DNA from: JBBDWK01 sp040902885
GTDB taxonomy: Bacteria > Acidobacteriota > Terriglobia > Bryobacterales > Bryobacteraceae
Direction: 5' to 3'
Assembly: GCA_040902885.1 (NCBI GenBank)
Contig: JBBDWK010000062.1
Span: 1 to 23,901 of the forward strand
Length of the DNA: 23,901 nt
Numbering within the stretch: position 1 is the stretch's first letter; each line of letters begins with the position of its first letter. Shown here in pieces: positions 1 through 9,979 of the stretch. The position numbers were made by a program, and so were the translations under genes. Under the pieces are notes generated by a model. That model worked only from the letters and a program-made list of their open reading frames with translations, did no database searches and was not told the origin of the DNA.

Positions 1-1
1 A

Positions 2-46
2 ACCGGACAACTCACGTGCTAATTGGACCGGACAATTCACATGCTA
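2..46. repeat. Pair of 20-bp direct repeats, possible insertion-sequence end
   Basis: Two copies of accggacaaYtcacRtgcta lie at 2-21 and 27-46, differing at two positions and spaced with a 25-bp period. Directly repeated units of about 20 bp just inside a terminus are typical of IS21-family ends. The reverse complement would begin TGTCGC at 52, which fits the TG...CA termini of that family. Any transposase would lie left of the window, so the assignment is inference. The alternative is a pair of regulator sites upstream of the receptor gene promoter. Confidence 0.45.
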
Positions 47-68
47 GCGACACTTAACAAATTCTTGC

Positions 69-97
69 TTGCTTCCGGACCTCCGGAATGATATAAC
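69..97 (+). promoter_or_regulatory. Candidate sigma70-type promoter of the receptor gene
   Basis: TATAAC at 92-97 matches the -10 consensus at five of six positions. A weak -35, TTGCTT at 69-74, sits 17 bp upstream. Transcription would start near 104 and leave a leader of about 55 nt containing the Shine-Dalgarno AAGGGAG at 147-153. It is the best promoter-like pair in the gap before the receptor gene, but the -35 matches at only three positions. Confidence 0.4.
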
Positions 98-159
98 CGC
101 TCCACCGGATATTTCTCGTAAATCCTGTACTTGAGCGCTGAAGTCGAAGGGAGTTGAAC

Positions 160-3100
160 ATGCAGAGATTGCTTCGCTGGGTTCCCGCAATCGCGCTTGC
201 CCTTGCCTTGACACAGGGGCCGGCTTTTTCCCAACAGATCACTGGCGCCATCAACGGCGTAGTCCGGGACAACTCCGGCGCCGTATTGCCCGCCACAAAC
301 CTGACCGCCACCAACGTGGATACGGCGCTGGAGGTCAACGCCATAACGGACGAAACGGGCGGTTACACATTTCCGTTGCTGCGCCCCGGCCGTTATCGCG
401 TTTCGGTCGAAAAGCAGGGGTTCCAGCGGCTGGTCCGCGAGAACGTCGTCGTGAATACGTCGGAAACTCTGCGTCTCGACCTGGACATGCAGCTTGGAGC
501 CGTCACCGAGACCGTAACCGTCACCGCGCAGACCCCGCTGCTGCAGAGCGAGCAAGCGACTCTCGGACACGTGGTCGAGGGCCGCACCATCACTTCCATC
601 CCGCTGGCCACCCGCAACTTCACGCAGATTCTGGGAACTTCGGCCGGCGTGGTGGGCGCGATCATGAACGCCGACAACCGGGGCACCGGCTCCGATAGCG
701 TCAGCGTGAACGGCGCGCGGCGCGGCTCGAACAATCTGCTGGTGGACGGCGTGCCGACCACCAACCAGCTCAACAACGCACCCGATGGCGATGGAACGCC
801 TTCCATTGAGTTCCTGAACGAGTTCAAAGTGCTCACCAGCCTGTACAGCGCCGAGTACGGGCGCAATCTGGGCTCGGTGATCAACGTGACCACGCGCAGC
901 GGCACCAACTCCGTGCACGGAATGGCGTACGAGTTTCTGCGCAATACCGAGTTCAACGCCCGCCCGTTCTTCTTTCCCGAGCGGAGGCCGAACAATCAGA
1001 ATCAGTTCGGCGCGAACGTAGGCGGTCCGATCCGGCGCGATAAGACCTTCTTCTTCGCCGGATGGGAGAGCTCGCGGCAGCGTAATGGCAACGGCGGCGG
1101 CGCGCGGCTTTTGACCCGCGTTCCCACTGCCGAGCAGCGCGCCGGCAACTTCGGCGACGTGACCCTCTACGACCCGCTATCCCGGGCGCTGTTTCCGAAC
1201 AACACCATCCCGGCGTCGCGTATCAACGGGACTTCGAAAAGCATCGCGGATGGGCTGATTCCGCTGCCGAACTTTTTCGATCCCGGCATACGGTCGAATT
1301 TTCAGGCCTTCCGGTCCGAGCCTACCGATCTCGATCAGTACACCGTGCGCATCGATCACCGGTTCGGCGACAAGACCACGCTCAACGGACGCTGGTTCGA
1401 GAGCTTCCAGGAAGATCTCGCGCCGTTCGGCCGCGGCCTGCCCGGCATGGGCAACCTCTCCAATCGGGAGAAGCACACCTGGGGGCTGACGCTGACCCGC
1501 ATCTTCTCCCCGAGCTTCGTGATGGAAATGCGTGCCAGCGGCGACTACACCGACCAGTACACGGCCGGCGAAAACAAGACCGACCCGGCATCGCTCGGTT
1601 TGAAGCCCATCGATGGCGTGACGTACTCGGGAACCGACGCTGGTCCTCCGCGCATCATTATCGACAACTACATGGGCAGCTTCGGGAACTTCGAGAATTG
1701 GTCGGACTACATCGACCGGTACGCCGGCGGTCCCACGTTCACCTGGACGAAGTCGCGCCATGTGATCAAGTTCGGATACGAGCATCACGCAACCTGGCTC
1801 AATCCCCAGAACAATCTTGCCATGCGCGGACAATGGCAATTTCGAAATTTCGCCACGGGCCGGGGGGGAGCCCGCGGCGACGAGTACGCGGATTTCTTGC
1901 TCAGTCAGCCGACTACCAAGCTGTTCGGCGGCGCGGACGTGCCCAACATTGGCGGCCAGCTCAAGATGCGAAGTCATCTGCATTCCGGGTTCATCAACGA
2001 CGACTGGAAGATCAAGCCCAACTTCACGCTGAATATTGGCGTGCGCTACGAGGCGGATTTTCAGGCGGCGGCTTACAACGTGCGGATGACGAACTGGTGG
2101 CCGCACCTCTACCGGGGCCTGGACGGGACAATCGAGAGCACGGGCATCGTTCAGGGGGGCCTGAACGGCGTGCCCCGATCGACCATTGGCGGGGACTGGA
2201 ATAATTTCCAGCCGCGGATCGGCCTCGCCTGGCGAGTGTCCGACAAGTGGGTCATCCGCGCCGGGGGAGGCCTTTACTTCGACTTGCGCACCGGCCAGGT
2301 CGCCCAATCCATGTTTGGCAACCCGCCGGTGTACACCCGAATCGACGCCGATTGCCAGCGCAACGTTCTCTGCAATCTGGATACACCGGATGACTGGACT
2401 TACCTGAATCCGGGGCACAGGGAGGGCTTCGTGCCGTTCCCCACCAGTCCGACCGAAGAGCGGGTCATTCAGGGCGTTGAAAGGATCACCCACACCGATA
2501 ACGCTCTGCAGTATAACCTTGCCATTCAGCGCGAATTGCCGACCGGCATGCTGGCGGAGGTGGCCTATATAGGCACCAAGGGTTCGCACCTGAACGGCAG
2601 CCGGAACGCCAATCCATTGGTGCCGGTAAATGGCTTGGACGCTCCGCTGGTCCCTGGGGTGCAATTACGCCGCCAGTTCCCCGGCTTTGGCGACATGACC
2701 CACATCACCCAGAACGGCAGCTCGACCTATCATTCGCTGCAGGGCACCTTGAAGCAGCGTCTGAACTCCACGACGTTCCAGCTCTCCTATACCTTCGGAA
2801 AGACGCTGGGCGACGGTGACGACGGCGCGCGCTACCGCACCGGGAGTTTCCAAACCCCCTGGAACCAGCCGTGGCGCGGGAAAGGGCCGGCCAGCTTCGA
2901 CCGCACACACCGCGTCTCGTTCGTCTTTAATCACGACGTGCGAAACATGTTCTCAAGCGGCGTGGGCAAGCATCTGTTCAACAACTGGTCGGTGAATGGC
3001 TTCCTGGTCGCCCAAACTGGAACCCCGCTGACGGTGGTCAACACAGACAGCGGACGCGGAATCGGGGGAGGGCTTACCTCTACTACTGCGACTAACATTT

Positions 3101-3468
3101 TCGCTAACGTAAACCCTGGCGTGCCGCTGACGAATGCGGGCTCGGCAAAGGACAACCTCGATGCGTACATCAACCCTGATGCGTTCTCCCGAGCGCCCGT
3201 AGGCACTTTCGGCAACTCCGGACGCGGCATGTTCCGCGGACCCGGCCAGTGGAACCTGGACTTCTCGGCGTTCAAGGAGATTCCAATTACCGAAAGGTGG
3301 AGGGTGCAGTTCCGGACCGAATTCTTCAACATTTTCAACCACGCTAACTTCGGCAATCCGAATAACGCCACTTCCACTGTAAGCATGAACCTGGCCGACT
3401 TCGGCAGCATCCGCACGACCACCGTGAACGCCCGCCTGGTGCAGTTCGCATTGAAGGTTTTGTTTTAA
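160..3468 (+). CDS. Oar-like TonB-dependent receptor with carboxypeptidase-regulatory N-domain
   Basis: Predicted outer-membrane beta-barrel receptor of 1,102 residues. Residues 1-24 form a Sec signal peptide ending near AFS. Residues about 27-122 are a carboxypeptidase-regulatory-like beta-sandwich (start NGVVRDNSGAVLP, then GGYTFPLLRPGRYRVSVEKQGF). A plug-like region with the LLVDGVPTTNQ segment follows, then a long barrel that ends in an aromatic residue (FALKVLF), as expected for BAM-dependent insertion. Length and order match the Oar-like receptors abundant in Acidobacteriota. The substrate cannot be read from sequence; large organic nutrients are usual for the group. ATG 160 is chosen because AAGGGAG lies 6 nt upstream, whereas the in-frame TTG at 154 directly abuts that site. 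The next gene begins on the base after the TAA stop. Confidence 0.93.
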   Translation: MQRLLRWVPAIALALALTQGPAFSQQITGAINGVVRDNSGAVLPATNLTATNVDTALEVNAITDETGGYTFPLLRPGRYRVSVEKQGFQRLVRENVVVNTSETLRLDLDMQLGAVTETVTVTAQTPLLQSEQATLGHVVEGRTITSIPLATRNFTQILGTSAGVVGAIMNADNRGTGSDSVSVNGARRGSNNLLVDGVPTTNQLNNAPDGDGTPSIEFLNEFKVLTSLYSAEYGRNLGSVINVTTRSGTNSVHGMAYEFLRNTEFNARPFFFPERRPNNQNQFGANVGGPIRRDKTFFFAGWESSRQRNGNGGGARLLTRVPTAEQRAGNFGDVTLYDPLSRALFPNNTIPASRINGTSKSIADGLIPLPNFFDPGIRSNFQAFRSEPTDLDQYTVRIDHRFGDKTTLNGRWFESFQEDLAPFGRGLPGMGNLSNREKHTWGLTLTRIFSPSFVMEMRASGDYTDQYTAGENKTDPASLGLKPIDGVTYSGTDAGPPRIIIDNYMGSFGNFENWSDYIDRYAGGPTFTWTKSRHVIKFGYEHHATWLNPQNNLAMRGQWQFRNFATGRGGARGDEYADFLLSQPTTKLFGGADVPNIGGQLKMRSHLHSGFINDDWKIKPNFTLNIGVRYEADFQAAAYNVRMTNWWPHLYRGLDGTIESTGIVQGGLNGVPRSTIGGDWNNFQPRIGLAWRVSDKWVIRAGGGLYFDLRTGQVAQSMFGNPPVYTRIDADCQRNVLCNLDTPDDWTYLNPGHREGFVPFPTSPTEERVIQGVERITHTDNALQYNLAIQRELPTGMLAEVAYIGTKGSHLNGSRNANPLVPVNGLDAPLVPGVQLRRQFPGFGDMTHITQNGSSTYHSLQGTLKQRLNSTTFQLSYTFGKTLGDGDDGARYRTGSFQTPWNQPWRGKGPASFDRTHRVSFVFNHDVRNMFSSGVGKHLFNNWSVNGFLVAQTGTPLTVVNTDSGRGIGGGLTSTTATNIFANVNPGVPLTNAGSAKDNLDAYINPDAFSRAPVGTFGNSGRGMFRGPGQWNLDFSAFKEIPITERWRVQFRTEFFNIFNHANFGNPNNATSTVSMNLADFGSIRTTTVNARLVQFALKVLF

Positions 3469-5247
3469 GTGACGGGCCGCCCGCTCACGCGCACGCTTCG
3501 CTGTTGTTGCGCCGTGCTGTGGGCGGCCTGGGCTTTCGGCCAGGGAATGGGGGGTTCCGTCAAGGCAATCCCCCGAACTTCCGGGAAAACGAAAGTCGAT
3601 CTTCCCTCGCCGCACCTCAAGGTTCGCGACCTCGCCTCCGAGTCCGGCCTCTCTTCCTCTAACGTCTACGGCGGCGCAACCGCCAAAAAATTCATTCTCG
3701 AAATGACCGGCAATGGCGTGGCGGTCGTCGATTTCGACAACGACGGCTGGCGCGACCTTTTCTTCGTCAACGGCACGCGGCTCGATGCTGCCGCACCCGC
3801 GCCGCATCGGCTGTACCGCAACTTGGGAGACGGCCGCTTCGAAGACGCGACGAAAACGTCCGGCATCGCGAACCAGGGCTGGGGGCAAGGCGTCTGCGCA
3901 GGCGATTACGACAATGACGGATTCACCGATCTGCTCGTCACGTATTACGGCCATAACGTTCTCCACCGCAATCTCGGGAGCGGCCGGTTCGAGGACGCGA
4001 CCAAGCGCGCCGGGCTGCCCGTAACCGGACAGCGGTGGGCCACCGGCTGCACTTTCATCGATTACGACCGCGACGGCCTGCTCGATCTGTTCGTTTCGAA
4101 TTACGTCCTTTTCGATCTCGCGCGCACTGCTGCTCCAGGCAGCAGCCCGTTCTGTTTCTGGAGAGGCCTTTCCGTGTTCTGCGGCCCGAAAGGATTTCCC
4201 ACCGGCCAGAACGCGCTCTACCGCAACGAGGGCGGCCGTTTCGTGGATGTTTCGAAGAAGGCCGGCATTCTCGTCGAGGGCCTGCACTACGGTCTGGGCG
4301 TGGTGGCCTCCGACTTTGACAACGACGGATGGACCGACATCTACGTCGCCTGCGATTCCACCCCGAGCATCCTCTACCGCAACAACCGCGACGGCACGTT
4401 CACGGACGTTTCCGTGGAAGCCGGCGCTGCTTACGGCGACTCGGGCCAGGAGCAGGGCAGCATGGGAGTCGCCGCAGCGGACTACGACAACGACGGACTG
4501 CCCGACATCGTGAAGACCAACTTTATGGATGAGACCTCGACGCTCTATAGGAACCTCGGCGGTTGGTTCTTCGAGGATTCCACGTACGCCGCCGGGCTCG
4601 GCATCCATACCAAAATCGTGGGCTGGGGCGTTGAGTTCCTGGACTTCGACCACGATGGCTGGAAAGACATCTTCATGGCCAACGGGCACATCTATCCGGA
4701 GCTCGAAGGCGCCAAGGTGGGCGAGAGCTACCGCCAGTCCAAGATTCTTTATTGGAATCTGCGGAACGGCGCGTTCCGCGATATCACGGGCGCGGATCTT
4801 GCCAAGCCTTATTCGTCGCGCGGCGCGGCCACGGGAGATTTCGACGGCGATGGCGCGCTCGAAGTGGCCGTGGTCAACATGAACGAGCCGCCCTCGCTGT
4901 TCCGGCTCGACCTCGATCGCGGGAACGCAATCCTCGTCGAGCTGATCGGAATGAAATCCAACCGCAGCGCCATCGGAGCACGGGTCACTCTCGAATCTGA
5001 TGGTTTGAAGCTGGTCGACGAGGTGCGCAGCGGCTCCAGTTTTGCTTCCCAGTCGGATTTCCGGCTTCACTTCGGCGTAGGGAAGGCGGACGTTGTCGAT
5101 AAGGTGCGGGTGCGCTGGCCTAACGGCGGCGCGGAGGAACTCGGCGCCGTGAAGGTCAACCAGTGGATCACCGTGAAAGAGGGCGCGGGGATCGTGAGTC
5201 AGCGGCCGTTTCGCTCTCCCGCAGCCTCCCAAAAGATACCCGGATAA
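3469..5247 (+). CDS. Secreted FG-GAP beta-propeller protein with ASPIC/UnbV domain (CRTAC1 type)
   Basis: A 592-residue exported protein with a Sec signal (residues 1-25, cysteine-rich hydrophobic core, ending near AFGQG). Seven calcium-loop motifs of the form D-[FY]-D-x-D-G begin near residues 88, 146, 198, 282, 338, 392 and 457, the pattern of an integrin-like FG-GAP/VCBS propeller. The end, about residues 500-580, matches the ASPIC/UnbV domain (IGARVTLES, then RSGSSFASQSDFRLHFGVG and VRVRWPNGG). The family is called CRTAC1-like; its molecular role in bacteria is unknown, with adhesion or ligand binding usually assumed. The GTG start sits directly after the receptor TAA, with GAAGG at 3453-3457 as a distant Shine-Dalgarno, so translation is probably coupled and the product may partner the receptor. 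Confidence 0.9.
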   Translation: MTGRPLTRTLRCCCAVLWAAWAFGQGMGGSVKAIPRTSGKTKVDLPSPHLKVRDLASESGLSSSNVYGGATAKKFILEMTGNGVAVVDFDNDGWRDLFFVNGTRLDAAAPAPHRLYRNLGDGRFEDATKTSGIANQGWGQGVCAGDYDNDGFTDLLVTYYGHNVLHRNLGSGRFEDATKRAGLPVTGQRWATGCTFIDYDRDGLLDLFVSNYVLFDLARTAAPGSSPFCFWRGLSVFCGPKGFPTGQNALYRNEGGRFVDVSKKAGILVEGLHYGLGVVASDFDNDGWTDIYVACDSTPSILYRNNRDGTFTDVSVEAGAAYGDSGQEQGSMGVAAADYDNDGLPDIVKTNFMDETSTLYRNLGGWFFEDSTYAAGLGIHTKIVGWGVEFLDFDHDGWKDIFMANGHIYPELEGAKVGESYRQSKILYWNLRNGAFRDITGADLAKPYSSRGAATGDFDGDGALEVAVVNMNEPPSLFRLDLDRGNAILVELIGMKSNRSAIGARVTLESDGLKLVDEVRSGSSFASQSDFRLHFGVGKADVVDKVRVRWPNGGAEELGAVKVNQWITVKEGAGIVSQRPFRSPAASQKIPG

Positions 5248-5260
5248 CTTCCTCTGTCAT

Positions 5261-6694
<1,434 letters not shown>

Positions 6695-6698
6695 CGCT

Positions 6699-9600
6699 TC
6701 ACTCCTTGGTAATGGTCTCGTCCAGATTCAGGATCGCGCTCGCGACCGTTGTCCAGGCCGCCAGCTCCGCGGGCTCCAGCTTCGGGTCGAACTTCGATTC
6801 GCCGACGCCGAGCAGCTCGTTCGCCGCCTCCGGGTTTCTGGCATACACGGCTTCCTGGCGCTCGGCCAAATCGCGCAGAACCTGCACCTCGCGCGACTCG
6901 GGTTTGCGCGCCGTCGCCAGCCGGAAGCCATGCCGGATGCGGCTGCCCGGGTTTCGTCCGGTCTCCAGAATCATGCGCTGCGCCAGTGCCCGCGCGGCTT
7001 CCACATACGTGGGATCGTTCAGCAGCACCAGCGCCTGAAGCGGCGTGTTGGTGCGGGCGCGGCGGGCCGTGCACTTTTCGCGGTCGGGCGCGTCGAAGGT
7101 CGCGAGCGACGGCGGCGGCGAAGTGCGCTTCCAGAAGGTGTACATGCTGCGGCGGTAGAGATCCTGGCCCGTGCCGGGCGTGTAGGATTGCGCGGAGTAA
7201 ACGTCGCCGTAAGCCGTTTCCTCCCACAGGCCTTTGGGCTGGTAGGGGAAGACGCTCGGGCCGAACATGTCACCGTTGAGCAGGCCGCTGACGGACAGCG
7301 CGTTGTCGCGCACCATCTCGGCCGGCAGGCGGAACCGCGCGCCGCGAGCGAGAAGACGGTTCTCGGGGTCCTTCTCCTGCAACTCCGGGGTCGCCTGAGA
7401 AGATTGCCGGTAGGTTGCGGAGGTCACGATCAGCCGCTGCATGGCCTTGACGTTCCAGCCCGACTGCACGAACTCCGTGGCCAGCCAGTCCAGCAGCTCG
7501 GGGTGGCTGGGCGCTTCGCCCTGCGAGCCGAAGTCCTCGGAGGTCTTTACCAGGCCCATGCCAAAGTGCATCTGCCAATAGCGGTTCACGGCCACGCGCG
7601 CGGTGAGCGGGTGATTGGGGTCAAGCAGCCATTTGGCCAGACCGAGACGGTTGGGCGGCGCGTCGCTGGGCAGCGGCGGCAGAGCGGATGGAACGCCCGC
7701 GGCGACCTTTTCGGTTTTGTTGCGATAGTCGCCGCGCCCCAGAATGAAGGTCTCTCGCGGCTTCTCCATCTCATCCATCACCATGACCGTGGGGATGGCC
7801 TTCTCGATCTCCGCCTTCTCCGCGGTCAGACTCTTCCATTCGGCGTGCAGCTTACGGAACTTCTCAGGCGCATCGTAGCTCAGAAAATACTCGCGAACCT
7901 TAGCGCTGCGGTCCTTCGATCGTTTGGCGGAATGGCCGGAAAGAATGCTCCGGATCGGGTAATGGATGGCCAGATTCTCAATTTCGTTATCGCCCAACAA
8001 GCGGCGGTAGACGCGCAGATCGTCCACCTGCCCTTTGAAGGGCAAGCCCAGGCTCTTGTTGCCGATCTGCATCGGCTGCGCGTTCTGGAAGGAACCGGTC
8101 AGGTTGTCGCTCACTACATCCACCGCGAACGGTTTTCCACCGACGTACAGCTTCAATCCCGACGCTTTGCCCGATCCGTCGTAGTTCAGGACGACATGAT
8201 GAAATTCGTTTTGTAGCAGCCGTTCCTTCGTCTTGATCTCGATGACCTGATCTGGCCAACGGTGAATCAGCCGGAAGTGCAGGTACGCGGCGCGCTTCAA
8301 ATCGGGAGCAGGCGTTGTTTCGCTGAAAACCAGCTCCATGCCGCGACGCCCCTGCGCCAAATCGATCTTCTGGAAAACCGCCATCTCCCGGATGCTGCTG
8401 AGTTTCGCCCACAGAGCGATGGAGAAAGGGTCGTTGTGGTCCCCGGCGGGCGCGTTGGCCAGATCAATTTGCGTTTCGCCGCTCAGAGTGCCCGCCTCGC
8501 CGGCCGCTCCCTCGCCATACGTCACCTCGCCGCGCACGGACCGGGCGGGATGGTAGAAGCCGGAGATATCCGACAGGTTATGATCGAGCTCGTAGTGCGC
8601 CACAATGCCTTCGTGGCTGGGCTCCGGCAGCGTGGCCGGGCGCGTCTTTTCCCATTCCGCTTGTAAGGCGTTCAACTCTTCGTCCGGCAGCGCCTTTTCG
8701 GTAATTTCCAGGCGCGCGTTCACCTCGTCCAGGCGGCGGCGCTGCCCGGCGGAGGGAAGGGGCAGCATCGGCTCGGCGTTTCCGTAGCGGCCGTCGAGCC
8801 CTTTTTCCGGGACCGTATTGAAGAATGCAAAAAACGAATAGAACTCTTTTTGTTTGATTGGATCGTACTTATGATCGTGGCAGCGGGCACAGCCCATGGT
8901 CATGCCCATCCACACCGTCGAGGTCGTCTCCACGCGGTCGACGACGTACTCGGTGAGGTATTCGTCGGGAATCGCGCCGCCCTCGAAATTGATCATGTGA
9001 TTGCGGTTGAAGCCCGTGGCTATCTTCTGCTCGACGCCCGCGCCGGGCAACAGGTCGCCGGCAAGCTGCTCGATGGTGAAACGGTCGAAGGACAGGTTGC
9101 GGTTGAAAGCGCCGATCACCCAGTCGCGCCAGCGCCACATGTCGCGATGGCTGTCGATGTGGAAGCCGTGCGTGTCGGCGTAGCGGGCCAGATCGAGCCA
9201 GTGCATGGCCATGCGCTCTCCGTAACGGGATGAGGCCAGCAGCCGGTCCACAACCTTCTCATAAGCATCCTTGGATTTGTCGGCGAGGAAGGCATCCACT
9301 TCGGCGACGGACGGCGGCAGGCCGGTCAGATCGAAACTGACCCTTCGCAGCAGCGTGACCTTGCCGGCCTCGGGAGAGGGCTTGAGGTTTTCCCGCTCCA
9401 GACGGGCCAGAACAAAGCGATCGATCGGGTTGCGCTCCCAGGAAGCCTTGCTCGCGGCGGGCAGTTCGGGCCGCGTGGGCGGCACATAGGCCCAGTGCGT
9501 CTCCCATTTCGCGCCTTCGTCGATCCAGCGGCGGATTAGCTCGATCTGCGGGGCGGTCATCGTCCGCTGCGCGCCTGCGGGCGGCATGCGCACGGCCTTC

Positions 9601-9857
9601 TGTTCGGTGCTGATGCGCTGGAAGAGCCGGCTCTTCGAGCTGTCGCCGGGAACGATGACAGCACTGCCGCCGCGCTCCGCGAAAGCCCCCTCGCGCGTAT
9701 CCAGACGGAGCCCTACCTGGCGCTGCTTTTCGTCCGGCCCGTGACACGCGAAACAGTTGTCGGACAGGATGGGCCGGATCTCGCGGTTGAAATCGACCGC
9801 CGCGAAGGCCGCCGGGAACATACAACCGACAATCCAGAATCGAAAGAAAAGCCGCAC
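6699..9857 (-). CDS. PSCyt1-DUF1549-LamG-DUF1553 (PSD1) secreted cytochrome-like protein
   Basis: A 1,052-residue exported protein. A signal peptide (residues 1-19, AFA site) precedes a cytochrome-c-like PSCyt1 domain whose haem site is C35-F-A-C-H39 in the family context (LSDNCFACHGPDE). DUF1549 follows (about 140-350: PIDRFVLARLE, MHWLDLARYADTHGF) and carries a second CxxCH at 323-327. A concanavalin/LamG-like insert spans about 415-625 (SIALWAKLSS, VDDLRVYRR). DUF1553/PSD1 fills about 730-1000 (RVAVNRYWQMHFGMGLVKTSEDFGSQG). The reaction is unknown; haem and the carbohydrate-binding-like insert suggest periplasmic redox chemistry on a glycan or other polymer, which is inference. The GTG start has GGAGG seven bases upstream (9865-9869). 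Confidence 0.92.
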   Translation of the reverse strand: MRLFFRFWIVGCMFPAAFAAVDFNREIRPILSDNCFACHGPDEKQRQVGLRLDTREGAFAERGGSAVIVPGDSSKSRLFQRISTEQKAVRMPPAGAQRTMTAPQIELIRRWIDEGAKWETHWAYVPPTRPELPAASKASWERNPIDRFVLARLERENLKPSPEAGKVTLLRRVSFDLTGLPPSVAEVDAFLADKSKDAYEKVVDRLLASSRYGERMAMHWLDLARYADTHGFHIDSHRDMWRWRDWVIGAFNRNLSFDRFTIEQLAGDLLPGAGVEQKIATGFNRNHMINFEGGAIPDEYLTEYVVDRVETTSTVWMGMTMGCARCHDHKYDPIKQKEFYSFFAFFNTVPEKGLDGRYGNAEPMLPLPSAGQRRRLDEVNARLEITEKALPDEELNALQAEWEKTRPATLPEPSHEGIVAHYELDHNLSDISGFYHPARSVRGEVTYGEGAAGEAGTLSGETQIDLANAPAGDHNDPFSIALWAKLSSIREMAVFQKIDLAQGRRGMELVFSETTPAPDLKRAAYLHFRLIHRWPDQVIEIKTKERLLQNEFHHVVLNYDGSGKASGLKLYVGGKPFAVDVVSDNLTGSFQNAQPMQIGNKSLGLPFKGQVDDLRVYRRLLGDNEIENLAIHYPIRSILSGHSAKRSKDRSAKVREYFLSYDAPEKFRKLHAEWKSLTAEKAEIEKAIPTVMVMDEMEKPRETFILGRGDYRNKTEKVAAGVPSALPPLPSDAPPNRLGLAKWLLDPNHPLTARVAVNRYWQMHFGMGLVKTSEDFGSQGEAPSHPELLDWLATEFVQSGWNVKAMQRLIVTSATYRQSSQATPELQEKDPENRLLARGARFRLPAEMVRDNALSVSGLLNGDMFGPSVFPYQPKGLWEETAYGDVYSAQSYTPGTGQDLYRRSMYTFWKRTSPPPSLATFDAPDREKCTARRARTNTPLQALVLLNDPTYVEAARALAQRMILETGRNPGSRIRHGFRLATARKPESREVQVLRDLAERQEAVYARNPEAANELLGVGESKFDPKLEPAELAAWTTVASAILNLDETITKE
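6702..6707 (-). promoter_or_regulatory. Shine-Dalgarno of the DUF1501 gene inside the PSD1 reading frame
   Basis: On the minus strand AAGGAG is followed by TGAAGCG and then ATG. The site therefore covers the last codons of the PSD1 gene and is followed at once by its TGA stop. A ribosome finishing PSD1 would uncover this site, which implies coupled synthesis of the two proteins. Confidence 0.75.
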
Positions 9858-9872
9858 CTGAACTCCTCCCAG

Positions 9873-9952
9873 ACCGCTCCCTCACGGTCGCGGCTCAGCT
9901 TGCAAGCTACACGCTGAAACGCGTTACTGAGCCGCGACCGTGAGGGAGCGGT
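9873..9952. repeat. Perfect 26-bp inverted repeat with 28-nt loop
   Basis: The arms at 9873-9898 and 9927-9952 are exact reverse complements, with no mismatch over 26 bp; the loop is 9899-9926. The element lies between the end of the LptF-LptG gene and the start of the PSD1 gene, both on the minus strand, and one arm ends 3 bp from the PSD1 Shine-Dalgarno. No T-tract follows either arm, so a classical intrinsic terminator is unlikely. The unbroken arms suggest a REP- or MITE-like dispersed palindrome, or a recently formed one. It could also stabilise or attenuate a transcript running from the permease gene into the PSD1 gene. Confidence 0.9.
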
Positions 9953-9979
9953 TTGCGCCTGTCTAACATCTTACAGCGT

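Noticed and set aside
2953..5232. 759-codon open frame on the minus strand opposite the receptor end and propeller gene
   Set aside because: The plus-strand frames have clear domains and signal peptides. The antisense translation is rich in A, V, H, R and E without recognisable motifs, as expected for the mirror of high-GC coding DNA.
9873..9952. Inverted repeat as a rho-independent terminator of lptFG
   Set aside because: The stem is strong, but no run of T follows it on either strand and the loop is long (28 nt).
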